Below are positions 23,477-35,300 of a stretch of 64,000 nt of DNA, piece after piece (the first letter of the stretch is position 1; each line of letters starts with the position of its first letter). The notes below the pieces were generated by a model. That model saw only the letters and a program-made list of their open reading frames with translations. It searched no databases and had not been told where the DNA came from. The stretch comes from Tetracladium setigerum (taxonomy: Eukaryota > Ascomycota > Leotiomycetes > Helotiales). The stretch spans positions 2,170,001 through 2,234,000 of the forward strand of contig PZJY01000010.1 of NCBI GenBank assembly GCA_031472005.1, read 5' to 3'. The translations under genes and the position numbers were made by a program.

Positions 23477-24366
23477 GACGAGGGTGATATATTTATTACT
23501 TGAGTGAACAGAATAAATGACCTGAAGAAGAAATTGGTCCTTGTTTGTTCCCTTTTTTTTTTCTTCCTTGCTTACAAATATAAATTAATGATCGCGAAGC
23601 TTGATTACAGTACAAGTACCTCCGTATTTCAAAGAGGAAAAAAGGAAGAAAAAAGTTTGGTAATGTGGGAGAGATGAGAGAGTATTCCGTTCACAACTTT
23701 GCGAGAATGGTTAGTTTTTGTTTACGGTAAAAACTGCGAGAATGTTTTTTTTTTTTGGTTGATATTGCTTGCGCCCATCTCTATTATTTCTCGAATTGCT
23801 ACGAGGCGATCAGCAATATTGTGCTCGAATGCTCCGTAGCTGACATCGATAGAGAGTAGTACTCTTTCGTGATCGGGAATATCGAACTGCTCAATGGTTG
23901 TGTTATGAGTAACTGTGTTAGCCATAAGCAAAAATGTTGCGCAGATTTCTCTTTCCATTTTCTACTCTTTTTGTACCCCTTTTTCTTCACAGCCTCGATC
24001 GCCCAAATCTGGTTTTAGCGCTTATTTCCACTGTTGTTGTTGATAAATATATTAACATTTTTCTTCTTCTTTTGATAATGTCCTGATAGTTTTCTCCCCT
24101 CAACTTTTGAATAGGAATGGAAGTCTACGCCTGAACTCTGTAGTCAGTTCTATCTATTTTGCATGTACAGTTCAAGGCTACAGGCAAGGACATGAACGAA
24201 CTATATCACTTTCATAGAAACTGGATTCTATCGAGAGTGGGAAAAGAGGGGAGACAGAAGAAAGCTGCTGACCGAGAAACGAAGAATTGAGAGAGCCAGC
24301 CAAATATCTATGGATTCTCTAACCATCAACTCAACCTGATTAATTAACCCTGATTCAAATCTTCCT

Positions 24367-25355
24367 CTACAACTCTCTGTCACTCACAGGCAAAACACAA
24401 TCACAAATCTCCCCAGCATCCTCATCAAACACCTCCACAACCTCAAACCCCTCCTCTACCTCGCCAAATCCATCCACCACTTCTATTTCCCACTCATCGT
24501 CCTTCTTCCCATCCACCCCATACAAAGCACCCTTCGTATAACTCTTCACCACCACCCCTTTTTTCCTCCTCCTCCTCCTCCTCACCTCACACAACTGATA
24601 CGCAAACACCACCTCCCCCTCACACTCCCAACTAACACTCTCCTCCCTCTCCATCCCACCCTTCACCATCGGCCCCCAGAAACAGAAACAGGCAAACCAC
24701 CACTGCCACCACCAGAACCCAACAACCATCACCAATACCACCGCCGTCATCACGACCGCCACCAACCTTAACATTAATCCCAACCTTCACCGCACCCCCC
24801 CTCCGCCCCCCACCCCTCGTCACAACCTTAACACCCCTCCCCACCTTCCTCCCCGTCACCACCCAAACCGCCTCCTCCCCATCCGTCTGTTCCCAAAAAT
24901 CCTGCACACCCTCTCTCCCATCCCCTCTCAAAAGCAACATCTCCACAACCTCCTTCCCCGGCACGAAAAATTCCGTTCTTAACTCCTCAAATGAATAACT
25001 CTCCACCTTGGTTTTCCTCGTGTCGAATGAGAATGTGGCGGCGCTGCTGATATTGGTGGAGGCGAGGTTGAGGAAGTGGGTGAAAAGGCTGGATTTTCCG
25101 GATGAGGTGGTGGAGGATGTGTAGGTTACGTTTTTCTTGGTGGTTGTGTGGATTGTGAGAGGGAGATTGAGGTTGTTTGCTGGTGGGGTGTTGGTGGTGT
25201 GGGGAGAGGAGGGGAGGTTTGTGGGAGATGGGATTGTTGGGGTGAATAAAGGGTTTTGGGGGAGAGTCGGTCGGTGAGGATGCTGCCCAGGGGATGGAGG
25301 AGGGGGGGAAGTCCCAGCTCGGAGTGAGGAAGTAGGTTTTTTGTTGGTTGGCCAT
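24367..25355 (-). pseudogene. Conserved fungal protein of unknown function, frame broken
   Basis: The start (ATG at 25355) gives MANQQKTYFLTPSWDFPP, an N-terminus I recognise from a family of ascomycete proteins without a named function. Three frames must be combined. They cover a Pro-rich linker, a middle with TKKNVTYTSSTTSSGKSSLF, ATFSFDTRKTKVESYSFEEL and RTEFFVPGKEVVE, a Gly-rich patch, and a C-terminal part with EEVVFAYQL-type sequence, KSYTKGALYG and an acidic end. The breaks are a C7 (minus strand) at 25302-25308 that should be C6, a missing base near 24716-24730 and a C5/G5 run at 24673-24677 that should be six. After these changes the length is exactly 330 codons. It is either a decayed gene or homopolymer miscalls in a very GC-biased coding region. 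Confidence 0.6.
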
Positions 25356-26012
25356 TGTTGATGTTGATATTGAGGTTGAGCAAGGTGAGGGATTGAACGA
25401 TTGTGTGGGAGTAAACATGCATATGAGAAATAATTTACAGGGAGTCGGGTAAATCAGGTCAGTTTTATTGATGCTAGAATCTTCTTCGATGTATTGAGAT
25501 ATGACGAGATTGGTTTTTATATACTCTAAAATGAGATATCAAACTTTCCTTAACGAGAGTTCTCTAGACTCTCTGGAGGTGTAACTTTCCTCAGCAACAC
25601 AGTTTCAACTTTTAAGGCAACAGCAGCTTCTCAGCTTGAGGCTCTGTATTACCCCTCTTTTCAAGTGGCGCTAGTACACTTGCAGCTGCTTATCGTCTAA
25701 TAGGTAGCGAATGATATCCAAATCTTGGAAGTTGGATGCAATGCAAGGCGGCTAATTACAGCACAGATAGGCTCTGTACACATTGAACTGGCATGAAGTG
25801 ATACGACAAGAATAATTTTTTTTGAAATGCCTTCCAACTATAATAGTCGGAATCTTCCTTAGCCTTGATCCGGACTATTATTAACACTAGTTTTGAAACA
25901 AATTTTACAACAATAGACGAAGAGTAAGCATTAAAAGTGGTATTAACGGCAAGCGCTTGATGATAGTAAACAAAAATCAAAGGTATATACGCAATAGTAA
26001 CCAATTCAAATC

Positions 26013-29000
26013 TCAAACCCCCACCAGTATAGACCTTATGTTCCCATATATATCATCAGCCATGGCTTCATTAAACAACTTCCCCGGTTTTAGAACCATA
26101 TAGTGATTTGACTTCGCGGACATGAGCTTCTCAAACACCGTCAACATCCCCCTCTTCGTCTTCAACTTCTCAATCAAGAAATCGTCATCATCCCTCATTT
26201 TATCGCGTGCATAATCAAGCACAACAGCCGCCAGCGCCGCCGCAATAGGCGTTGCAAACGAAGTACCTGATCTCCTCTGATTGCCCAGCCCAAAGTGTTT
26301 CGGCCATGACGATTTGACGTCCTCGCCTAGCGCACAAAGATTTTGGCCTTGTTTTGCCTCGCCTGGATTGAATTTCGAAGGGGTTCCTTGTCCGTCTGCT
26401 GAGTTGACGCAGATTACTTCGTTTTGGTTGGCGGGGAAGGCGATGTCTCCGCTTACGCCACCGTTGCTAGCTGCGCAGAACATAAGGATATTGGCGCCGC
26501 TTGCGCCTTGTATGGCTGACTTGATACCGTGAACCTCTTTGGTCCATTTTGGGAAGCCAAATGACATTGTTATGATATCAGCTCCCCATTTGGTTGCTTC
26601 TATGATTGCCTGAAGTCGAGTTAGTTGGGGTTAGATCGTGTTTGTTTTGGATGTCATGACGGCGGAAGGCGAGGAAATAGTAACATTACCTGCTCAACGG
26701 ATTTCGGATCTATAGAGTCATCTGAATCGTCCCTCTTTGCAATGCGAGCAACAAAGATATCGGCATTCGTGGCAACTCTAAGAAGCAGAGCGGCCGTGTG
26801 TGTGCCGTGACCATGCTCATCTTCAACGCTTGTTACCCCGACCAGAAAGCTTTTCGATCGAATCCGAGTGCGATTTTTGCGCAAAGATAAATAGCTATCA
26901 CTCATATCGATGCCGGTATCAAGAATGGCAATTTTGACGCGATTCTCTACTTCTGGTCTCGAAGGTAGAAGAGGGAACAAATTTTCGTGAAATCTAGTAA
27001 ACCAATCATCGGCGTACATAGCTCTATCTTGCTATTAGAAACCCGAACAGGTATTTGAACATATTATACTCACGCATCTTTTCCTGGCGATTTGCTGTCA
27101 AAAAAGAAAGATCCTTTATTCGGAACTATTTTGGCACGGCGATGACTGTGGTAAAGTCAGTGATGCAGCATAGGGTACGTTGGAGAAGCTACGGGGAGTT
27201 ACATTTCTACTGCCAGGCCTGATCTAGGATCTTCTTTAACTGACGAATCGCCATGGAGATGGGCATCTGGAAATTGCATAGGAATCGGCTCGATGTTCTC
27301 CAAGGCATCTGTCCATCCAAGTGTCTTGACAATATTCTCCAGAGGGAAGACTACCAATTCATAGAGCATCCTACGTTTCTCCATAATCGCCAGCTCATCA
27401 CCTACATCTTCCGGAGACATGGCAATCTTGTGAACCTTCTCATCGAAGCAATGTGCGACGGCGTTGGTGTACGGTTTTACCACTTCCAACTGAAACTTTT
27501 CTCTCAAAGTCCGGCTTGATGGCAGATCAAAAGCTGGCCATTCCTTGTTTCGTAGCGCATCCTTGCCAGTAGCCCAGTCATCGTTGATTTTCTCCTGGAA
27601 AAATTGATTCTCAGTAGCATGAGGTTGAGCAACCCTTACCTTTTGACCGATCTCAACCAAGATTATACCTAGAGCAAGTATCCGAGGGTAACGGTGGAGG
27701 ACGAGATTATCAGAAACATACTCCGTGAATCCATGGTCCTCTTCGTTGAATTGAAAAGCAAAGCAAGGCTTACAAGCAAACAGTGCCTGGTTTGTGCTTT
27801 CAGAGCCCTCTCCTTTTTCAGGCATGAAATGAATAGATTCGCTCAACCATCTTGTCTTCATCCAGTCAGATGAGTAGAATTGCCAGACAGATCTTGCGAG
27901 AATGTAGGCCAAAACAACTTTCATCTTATTTGACAGTCGATGAGTCTCCAATAACTGGGTCAGCGGAACACTTGGTCCCGGCCAAATGTATTGGTCGGTT
28001 TGCATGACATCGTGAGGGCAATGGAGGCGTCTATCCTTTACCCGGAGACATAAGCGCACTTTACCACGGCGCACTTTGATGACCTCTTCACAGAATCTCC
28101 CGTTCTTTAGTACGCTTTCGTGTTCCTTCCGAGTAGGGGGATCTCGGGACGATGGCTTTAACTTTGTTTCAAACCCAGCCATTCTCAGAGTTTGTGACTT
28201 TGCACTAGGTTCATATGTTAGTCGAGAAGACAAATATTATAGAGGATAAAGACACCTTGAAACTAGGAATTCCAACTGCTGCCAATGTATCTTCCCATTT
28301 GGGACATTGGGAAATTTCATGTAGCCTGCTGAGAAGATGGCACGAATCACGGAGCAGTTCCCTTCTTCCCTTCGAAGAACCTTCCCTTCCAGCCGCAATC
28401 TAACCCAGTGTTCTTGGGGCGCATGGTGCCCGTTTTCTGAGCCATGACAAGTGCAGGATGCGTGACAGCTCAATGCTTCGTAGAGGTGACGGTTGACCTC
28501 AGGGGGGTGTTCGTCTGGCTGCCCCACCGGTTTCAGAGGTTCTGCTTCCACCACCTCATGAGTAGACTTTAAGTCATTCGCAAGATTTGAGAAGTAGTCC
28601 TGCGAAGAATCTATAATATATTTGTATGTATAGGCCTCGAGACTTCGGCGGCCATTTGATTGAATAGCTGGTGTGGAGGCATAGACGAGTTGACGTAGTG
28701 CCGGAAAGCGATTTGCTGCGTCGATATTGTCGGAAAATCGTGTACAGGAACTGGTATCTTTCGAAAACTAATAAATAAGCTTTCGTTAGCAGTCATCCCC
28801 TGAACAATATGCACCATTTGACACTATCAAAAGCGCGAAGACGTAAGTCTTACATTGCATGCTCGTTCAAGCTCTGCTAGCAACTCAGCAAGCCGTTGGC
28901 CAATATCATCCAGTCGCGCAGGCTGCTTGAGAAAAGCGTTAATCTCTCTAAGATTCACAGCGAGTGATGCAAGATATCTTCCAGCTGCCCTCTCTGATGG

Positions 29001-29129
29001 TCGAAAGTAACTCCATCCGGACTGGGCCTTCTCCGCCGCTAGCTTCGAAGCGACGAGGGAGACTGCCTCGGTAGAATCCTCAGCGAAGTCCCAAAGGATA
29101 TCAAAGTCATCCATGCGGACTACTCGCAT
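26013..29129 (-). CDS. DUF7580-like protein with C-terminal subtilase (S8) domain
   Basis: Six exons (28854-29129, 28256-28767, 27203-28204, 27074-27145, 26690-27023, 26013-26609) join in phase to exactly 931 codons. The N-terminal part (1-260) is helical (MDDFDILWDFAEDS...). The middle (about 260-600) matches fungal DUF7580-type regions: MKVVLAYILARSVWQFY, a seven-residue-spaced Trp motif, RILALGIILVEIG. The C-terminus is a complete peptidase S8 domain with catalytic Asp in IAILDTGID (about 656), His in EHGHGTHTA (about 695), oxyanion Asn in AASNGG and Ser in SGTSFATP (about 847). There is no signal peptide, so it is intracellular. Subtilase domains occur as effectors in fungal NLRs. This gene has no NTPase but sits head-to-head with an NLR. 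An ATG at 29114 is an alternative start. Confidence 0.85.
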
Positions 29130-29374
29130 ACAAGGAGGGCGGCAAACCAATTTGCGTAAGAGATTGTAAGCGTGTCAATATCTTGATGTCGCTCGCACAG
29201 GGACTTTATCCAGACGAGGCTGTGGACTTTGCGCAGCATCTCTGATTGGCTAGCTGGGCGCTTCATAACTGGGCGATATCTTTCAGGACAGAGGGTAGAA
29301 TCTCCTTGTCATCCATACCTACCAACATCAAGATACTCGAGGTTCATTTCCATTTCCTGTATTGTATTGTTGCC
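29130..29374. promoter_or_regulatory. Shared divergent promoter region
   Basis: Only 245 bp separate the start codons of the minus-strand subtilase gene (29129) and the plus-strand SIR2-NLR gene (29375). Both 5' leaders and core promoters must fit here, which favours co-expression. No clear TATA box is seen. Confidence 0.6.
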
Positions 29375-32300
29375 ATGGCGACGGCCTCTGCTGAAGCACA
29401 GACTCTCCCAGAAGTCATCAGTATTCTGGACGCGACACAATTTTGCCTTCGCAGCTTCAACGAATGTTTGACGATACCGGCATTAAAGCATCGGGAATGG
29501 GTTGAGAATCGACTGGCTGACTTTAATCTTTGGGCTTCAGGTGTTGGTGCTTCTGCAAGAGAGAGCCTTTCCCTTGACAATAGGCTTGTATGTGAGCCTG
29601 GAATGCGGACTGTTGTGATCGATCTGTTGAAAACATTAATACTCTACATTCAACAATGCAAGGGGATTGGTCAGTTCTACGTGATTCATCAAATTATTAG
29701 ACTCACGATCTTCAGGACTAGAAATCGAAAGTCGCCACGGGAAAGATGATGCCTCATTTAACTTGCTCCTAACAGAGGCCATTGAGGGCACAGAATCCCT
29801 TCTGGACCAGCTAGCCAATCTAGCTGTGGTGATTCGTCAAGCTGGCACTTCATCCCGATTGAAGAGAGCAGATCGATCATTCAACCCTGAGGATCACCAA
29901 GATCTAGGAAAATTTCTCAAAGTGCTGTTGCAGGCTCGGGCGGCAACAGGACCTACAGGCTTCGTGAACCAAGGCGAAGAAGATGAGAGCCCCGCGAGAG
30001 ATATGAATCTGATTATCGGTCCCGAACATTTCAATGTCATTCCTGATTCCTTGAGCCCGCTACAAGAACACTTCGTGGCCGCAAATCTTCGTCGACGAAA
30101 TCGGTTCATGTATGCCCAACGCCATGCGAGAAATTTGGCCAGTATATTACGACAGCCCACAAAAGTCGAGGATAAATATGACAAGGTTATCAGATTTCCC
30201 CCTACTGCTATTCTGACTGAGCGGACTGTCCAGCGACGCATTGAGATTGATCAAAAGATAGTGCCTACTAAGCAGAAAATCAAGCCGAGTATTGAGGAGA
30301 CAAAAAGCATACAGTCTGAAGCGCTTTTAAGTAAAGCTTCAACTCATACTCCAGCTGATGAAGTCAACGAATTCACACCATCACAGCAGGCCACTACGCA
30401 AGCGTCAAATACTGCATTGAAAGTCACATTGCCCAGGCCCCGCAAGCTTAGACGAGGGTTGAAGAGCTTCAGATGCCCATGCTGTTGCCAAATTCTACCC
30501 TTCAACTTTACAGAAAGGAACCAATGGATGTGAGTTGCACGGCGATTAATATTCATGTAATGTACTAATACCTGCTTATCTAACAGAAAGCATCTTGCTC
30601 AAGACCTTTGCCCGTACACGTGTCCCATCCCCTTTGATGGATGCCCACACCCGGATAATTTGTATAGAAATAAAAAAGCATGGTTAAATCATATCGAAAA
30701 AGAGCACAACAGTGTCCAATGCTGGAAATGTATCGTTTGCGACGAAGCCGAGGCATTCCTTACTCTCGAAGCATTCTCCACACATTTAAGTACTCATCCA
30801 AATATTTCAAAAGGCGCATTTTCCACATTACTTGAGGCATGTCTCGAGGAAACCTATCCTGATATAGTCTCCTGCCCGCTATGCACCTGGGTCAGTGAGC
30901 AAGCCGAGCCTGTGGGACGTGACGAGCTTCTTGATCATGTCGCCGAGCATCTATACTCCTTCGCACTCCACTCCCTGCCTTGGGCAGACGAAGAGGCAGC
31001 AAAAATAGTCCCAGAGGAGCTCCTCGACAGGGTCAAAGACTGGCTACTGTATGTAAGATGTGAGCTGGACCATGAGACAGGTGAAATTTCTAAGGAAATT
31101 CTCAACAAGGCCGAAGTTCAGTTTCAATCTACATTGCCACGACACATACAAAAAATCGAGAATCTAGACCCCGTGTCTGATCATGCTTGGTTTAAGTGGC
31201 TATGGCCGAGCCGAGAGAGGATAGAACTCGTTATGGAGAGGCCTCGAGAAGATGATAGCAAATGGCTCAAGTGGCTGGATCTGGCATCAACAGAACGGCA
31301 AAAAATTGCACAACATGTCATTCAGACAGCCACATCCAGCAACCAAGACAAACGCCGCTATTTCGACGACAACGACTATTTTTCGGAAGCATCAGGTAGT
31401 TCTGACTTTATTTCGGACCGCGCTGACATGGAATCAAATATGCCCGAATTAGACAACCGATCGGAAGGACTTCCAAGTCTTGATTTTGCAACAGAGGATA
31501 ATTTTGGACTTGCGACGCTTCAAGAACCCACACAGCAATACATTTCGTCAGGAAAAGCTATTGAGTGGGTCAATTCCTGGTCTATGTTCTGCCATATATA
31601 GCTTGTTAAAACCTCCTGCTTACGCTTGACAATTAGTATCATTGCCGTCCATGGTCTCCTCGAGGATTGCTTCTCGACCTGGAAGGATGAATCCTCGGGG
31701 AAGCTATGGCTTGAAGACTTCTTGCCATTATCAAAATACGGGAAAAGAGCAAGAGTTATGACATTCGGCTACGATGCACAAGTTTTTCTGAGATCTGTGC
31801 TTTCGTATGGGCAAGGTCAGACTTTTGTCGACCAATTGCTATCTCATATTGATGACTCAAGAAAGACGGATGAGGCAAGACTCCCATACCAACATTTATT
31901 AGAGCCACAATTGATGATGCACAGGAAAAAAACAGACCACTCATTTTCATCGCGCACTCACTTGGAGGTTTTGTAGTTGAAAGTGTCTGTATTCCGCCCT
32001 CCTCAGTACGTTGAATTATTACTCATTTTGACGCACCAGGCTTTCGTGCATGCACGTACACACCTTGAACGATATCGAAAGATATTTCTCAGTACAAGAG
32101 GCTTCATATTTTTTGGAACGCCTACTCATGAATTGAAGAGGACGAATTTGCATCGCTACCTCACAACCTTGTATAATATCTATCGAAAGAGCAATATCAA
32201 TAGACCGGGGTACGCGAACCATACCAAGGAGTGGTCGCATAGATTACAGCAGATATCGACCTCGTTCCAAAAAAATTTAGTGGGATGCTCGGTAGTAACG

Positions 32301-35300
32301 TTTCATGAAGAGAGACCTACACAAGGCCATATGGTAAGTTTAGAGTTTCAATTTTGATGTCGCCTTCGTCGCAGGGCCGAGAGCTATAATCCACGCTTCC
32401 GATCGTAAGGAAATACGTGTTATAACTTCAACTCAGGCTTCTTATCTTCCACGTCAGGAAAATAGGAGCCAAGAGCTAACGCATGTGTATATTACAAGGT
32501 CACCGTGCCTCCGCCGCTATATCGTACTGTTTTGGGTAAATTCTTCATGATAGAAGCAAATCACTCAGATATATGCAAGTTCGCGGTAACTACAGACAGA
32601 GGTTACCAGCAGGTTCTTAGAAGTTTAGAGGAGATGATTGATGGCATTGACACAACTAACGCTGCCAGTGAGACCACTTCCAAAGAGGCTGCTCTAATCA
32701 AGACTCAACGTCAAGTAGAGCTTTTCGCGCAACTCAGCAATGATTTGAAATCCGATCAGCTCGTCATCCTATATGGCGCTGGAGTTATATCTCATGTTAC
32801 AAAAGATTTCTCTGGAGATTCCATCTCCCAAATAACATGGAAAGATTTGATGCTGTTGTGTTTGAACACTCTTAAGGATGATGGCAAAGTCGACGGACTC
32901 TATGAAGATTTAAACGAGGCTTATGAGGCGCTTGAGGATCCAGACCCTCACAGTCAACTTAATGCTGCAAATAAGGTTGTAAATCTAATGGTGAATTATG
33001 GTACATTTGACAGCGGTTTACATTCGGTTTTCGAGGATATGAGCAGGAACATCGAAAATACTCCGCTTCTTCAGATTTTGAAGACACTACACGACAAGGG
33101 AGCAGCCCTCCTCACAACAACCTATGATGATGTTCTTGAGAAGTACTGCAAAATTAGGGCCATTGACCGATCTATCCCAGGAGGTGTTTCCAGATTCCAA
33201 CGACGAGATATTGACGGCGTCTTGCACATACATGGGAGCTATCACAACCCACAGGAGGTCATGTTTGACACCAGGAACTACTACGAGGAAGCGGCCAAAA
33301 GCTACGATGACGTGTACGATCATTTGGATCAAATAAAGGATTTGCTGACTACCTTCTTGAATGAGAAAACAATACTATTTATTGGTTGTGGCGATGGATC
33401 CGAGGATCCTAATTTTGACGTTCTCTTGAGATGGATCAGCAAGCAAACCTTTTCACGTCCCCATTATCTGCTCGTTCGGGACAACGATACGTTGGAATAT
33501 GAGCCATTAGTACAAATAAAATTCGGACCAACATACGAGGATCTCACTATGTATCTTCAGGGACTGGTTGACGATAAAACGGACGGCGAACCCCTGGCCT
33601 CATTTCCAACACCAATTACAATGCTACCCTTTGGTCGCAATGAATATTTTATTGCCGACAAATCTCATGTGGATCAACTAGTTACGATTCTAAATACTGG
33701 AGCTTCTCAAATCAGTGGAAACGAATTTCGACATGCAAGTCTCGTCGGACACGATGAATTGCGTCGGGCTCAACTTGCCGTGGAGTGCGCCTATCGAATG
33801 CAGGAACTTCTTCCAGCTCTCTCTGTCTTTTGTATTGAGATAGACGATGAATGGAGTCTTCTTAACGCATACCGCGATATCGCGCGCACACTTGAGGTTC
33901 CTGGGGTTGACGACGAGGGAGCAGATATCATCTCACTCGCCGTGGATGCGTTGTGGACAACAGACAGGCTGAGTTGGCTTATGATTGTAAACAATGCCGA
34001 CAAGAAGTTGGAGGTTAATTCCAAGAAGTTGGAGGAGTACCTTCCGTACAGCACACTCGGCATGGTTCTACTTACAACCAGATATCATGATGTTGCTATC
34101 GCACACGCTGGTGTGAATGTGGTTGGCATGGACGGTCCGAATGACGAAGAACCCAGAGATGAATTGGTGTCAGATTTTCCATCTCCCGATCAGCAATTCT
34201 TTCTTCCTAGAGACAGAGATACGCACTTTTTTGGGCGCATGGAAATTCTCCAACAACTTATTCAACTCTTCTCAGAGAATCACACTGCGAATAATTTGGA
34301 ACTTCGGTCCGTAGCTCTATATGGATTAGCCGGAATTGGCAAGAGTAGCATAGCATTAGAGTATGCTTATCGCAGCACTGGCTTTTACGATTATATCTTT
34401 TGGGTTGACGGGACAACGGATTCCAGCGTGGCGCAAATGTTTAAACATATAGGAGGAAATATCAAAGTGCAAGGAGCGTATCTGAAGCGTGAAAGAGGCG
34501 GGTTCCAGAAATGGCTACAGAAAACGGGTAAGTTACAATATACACCTCACACGAAGGTTCTCACTGACGAAAGATCCCAGGTTTGAGGTGGTTGATGATA
34601 TTCGACAATGCAGAAAGTTCAGAACCATTGAATCAGTACTGGCCCCTTCGTAGAGGTCATATCATCGTGACTACTCGAAACACTGCAGTAGCTTCTTATC
34701 CTGCAGAATCGGCCATAGAGGTCCTTCCTTCTCTCTGCATGAAGGGGCCGACTTCTTCACTAATCTAATGTCAAGAAACACTGATCAAATTATGCTTGAT
34801 GGAGTCGTGGAAGCGGCAAAGGAAGTGTCAGTCACAATGGGCGGCCATGCCTTGGCCATCATTCACACAGCACGTATGATTCAACGGCGCAAATTATCAA
34901 TGATGGATTTTGTGCAACTCTACCAGGATGATTACAAGAAACTCCTTCAAGAAATAAGACTCACTTATCTCTGGGATTCAACCTTTGAGAAGCTTAATTG
35001 GCCTATCTCTCTTTTACTTGAAGTATTTTGTTTCTTGGAATCAGATTTATTACCCGAGAAACTATTTCAACCTAGCTCATACAGCACACTTGGTTTTCTC
35101 TCAAATGAGCGCGAGTACGTTGGATTTCTCCCTTCTTGCCCTTTCTCCCTCCCCTTTTTTAAATTTTTTAATACTTGATATTATTTAGATATTTAGAAGC
35201 TATGAATAGCCTCGCGTCCCTGAATTTGATTCACCGAGACACTCAGAAAGAGTTGATATCAATTCACTGTCTAATACGAAGCTCCTATAAGAATTTCCGG

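Larger units (their letters stand above)
20350..24366. other. Gene-poor stretch of 4 kb
   Basis: Upstream DNA of the transporter, then simple-sequence DNA. Features seen: an (AT)n tract at 21850-21882, ATGAACG triplication at about 23326-23350, (GACCTG)n at about 23396-23414 and a T20 run at 23457-23476. A 79-codon minus-strand frame at 23722-23958 has protein-like composition (ATG, charged, TIEQFDIPDHERVLLSI) but no relatives I recognise and no clear exon partner, so I do not call it as a gene. Confidence 0.45.

Noticed and set aside
23722..23958. 79-codon minus-strand frame with plausible protein composition
   Set aside because: No recognisable family, no exon partner upstream, flanked by A/T runs; too short to support as a gene.
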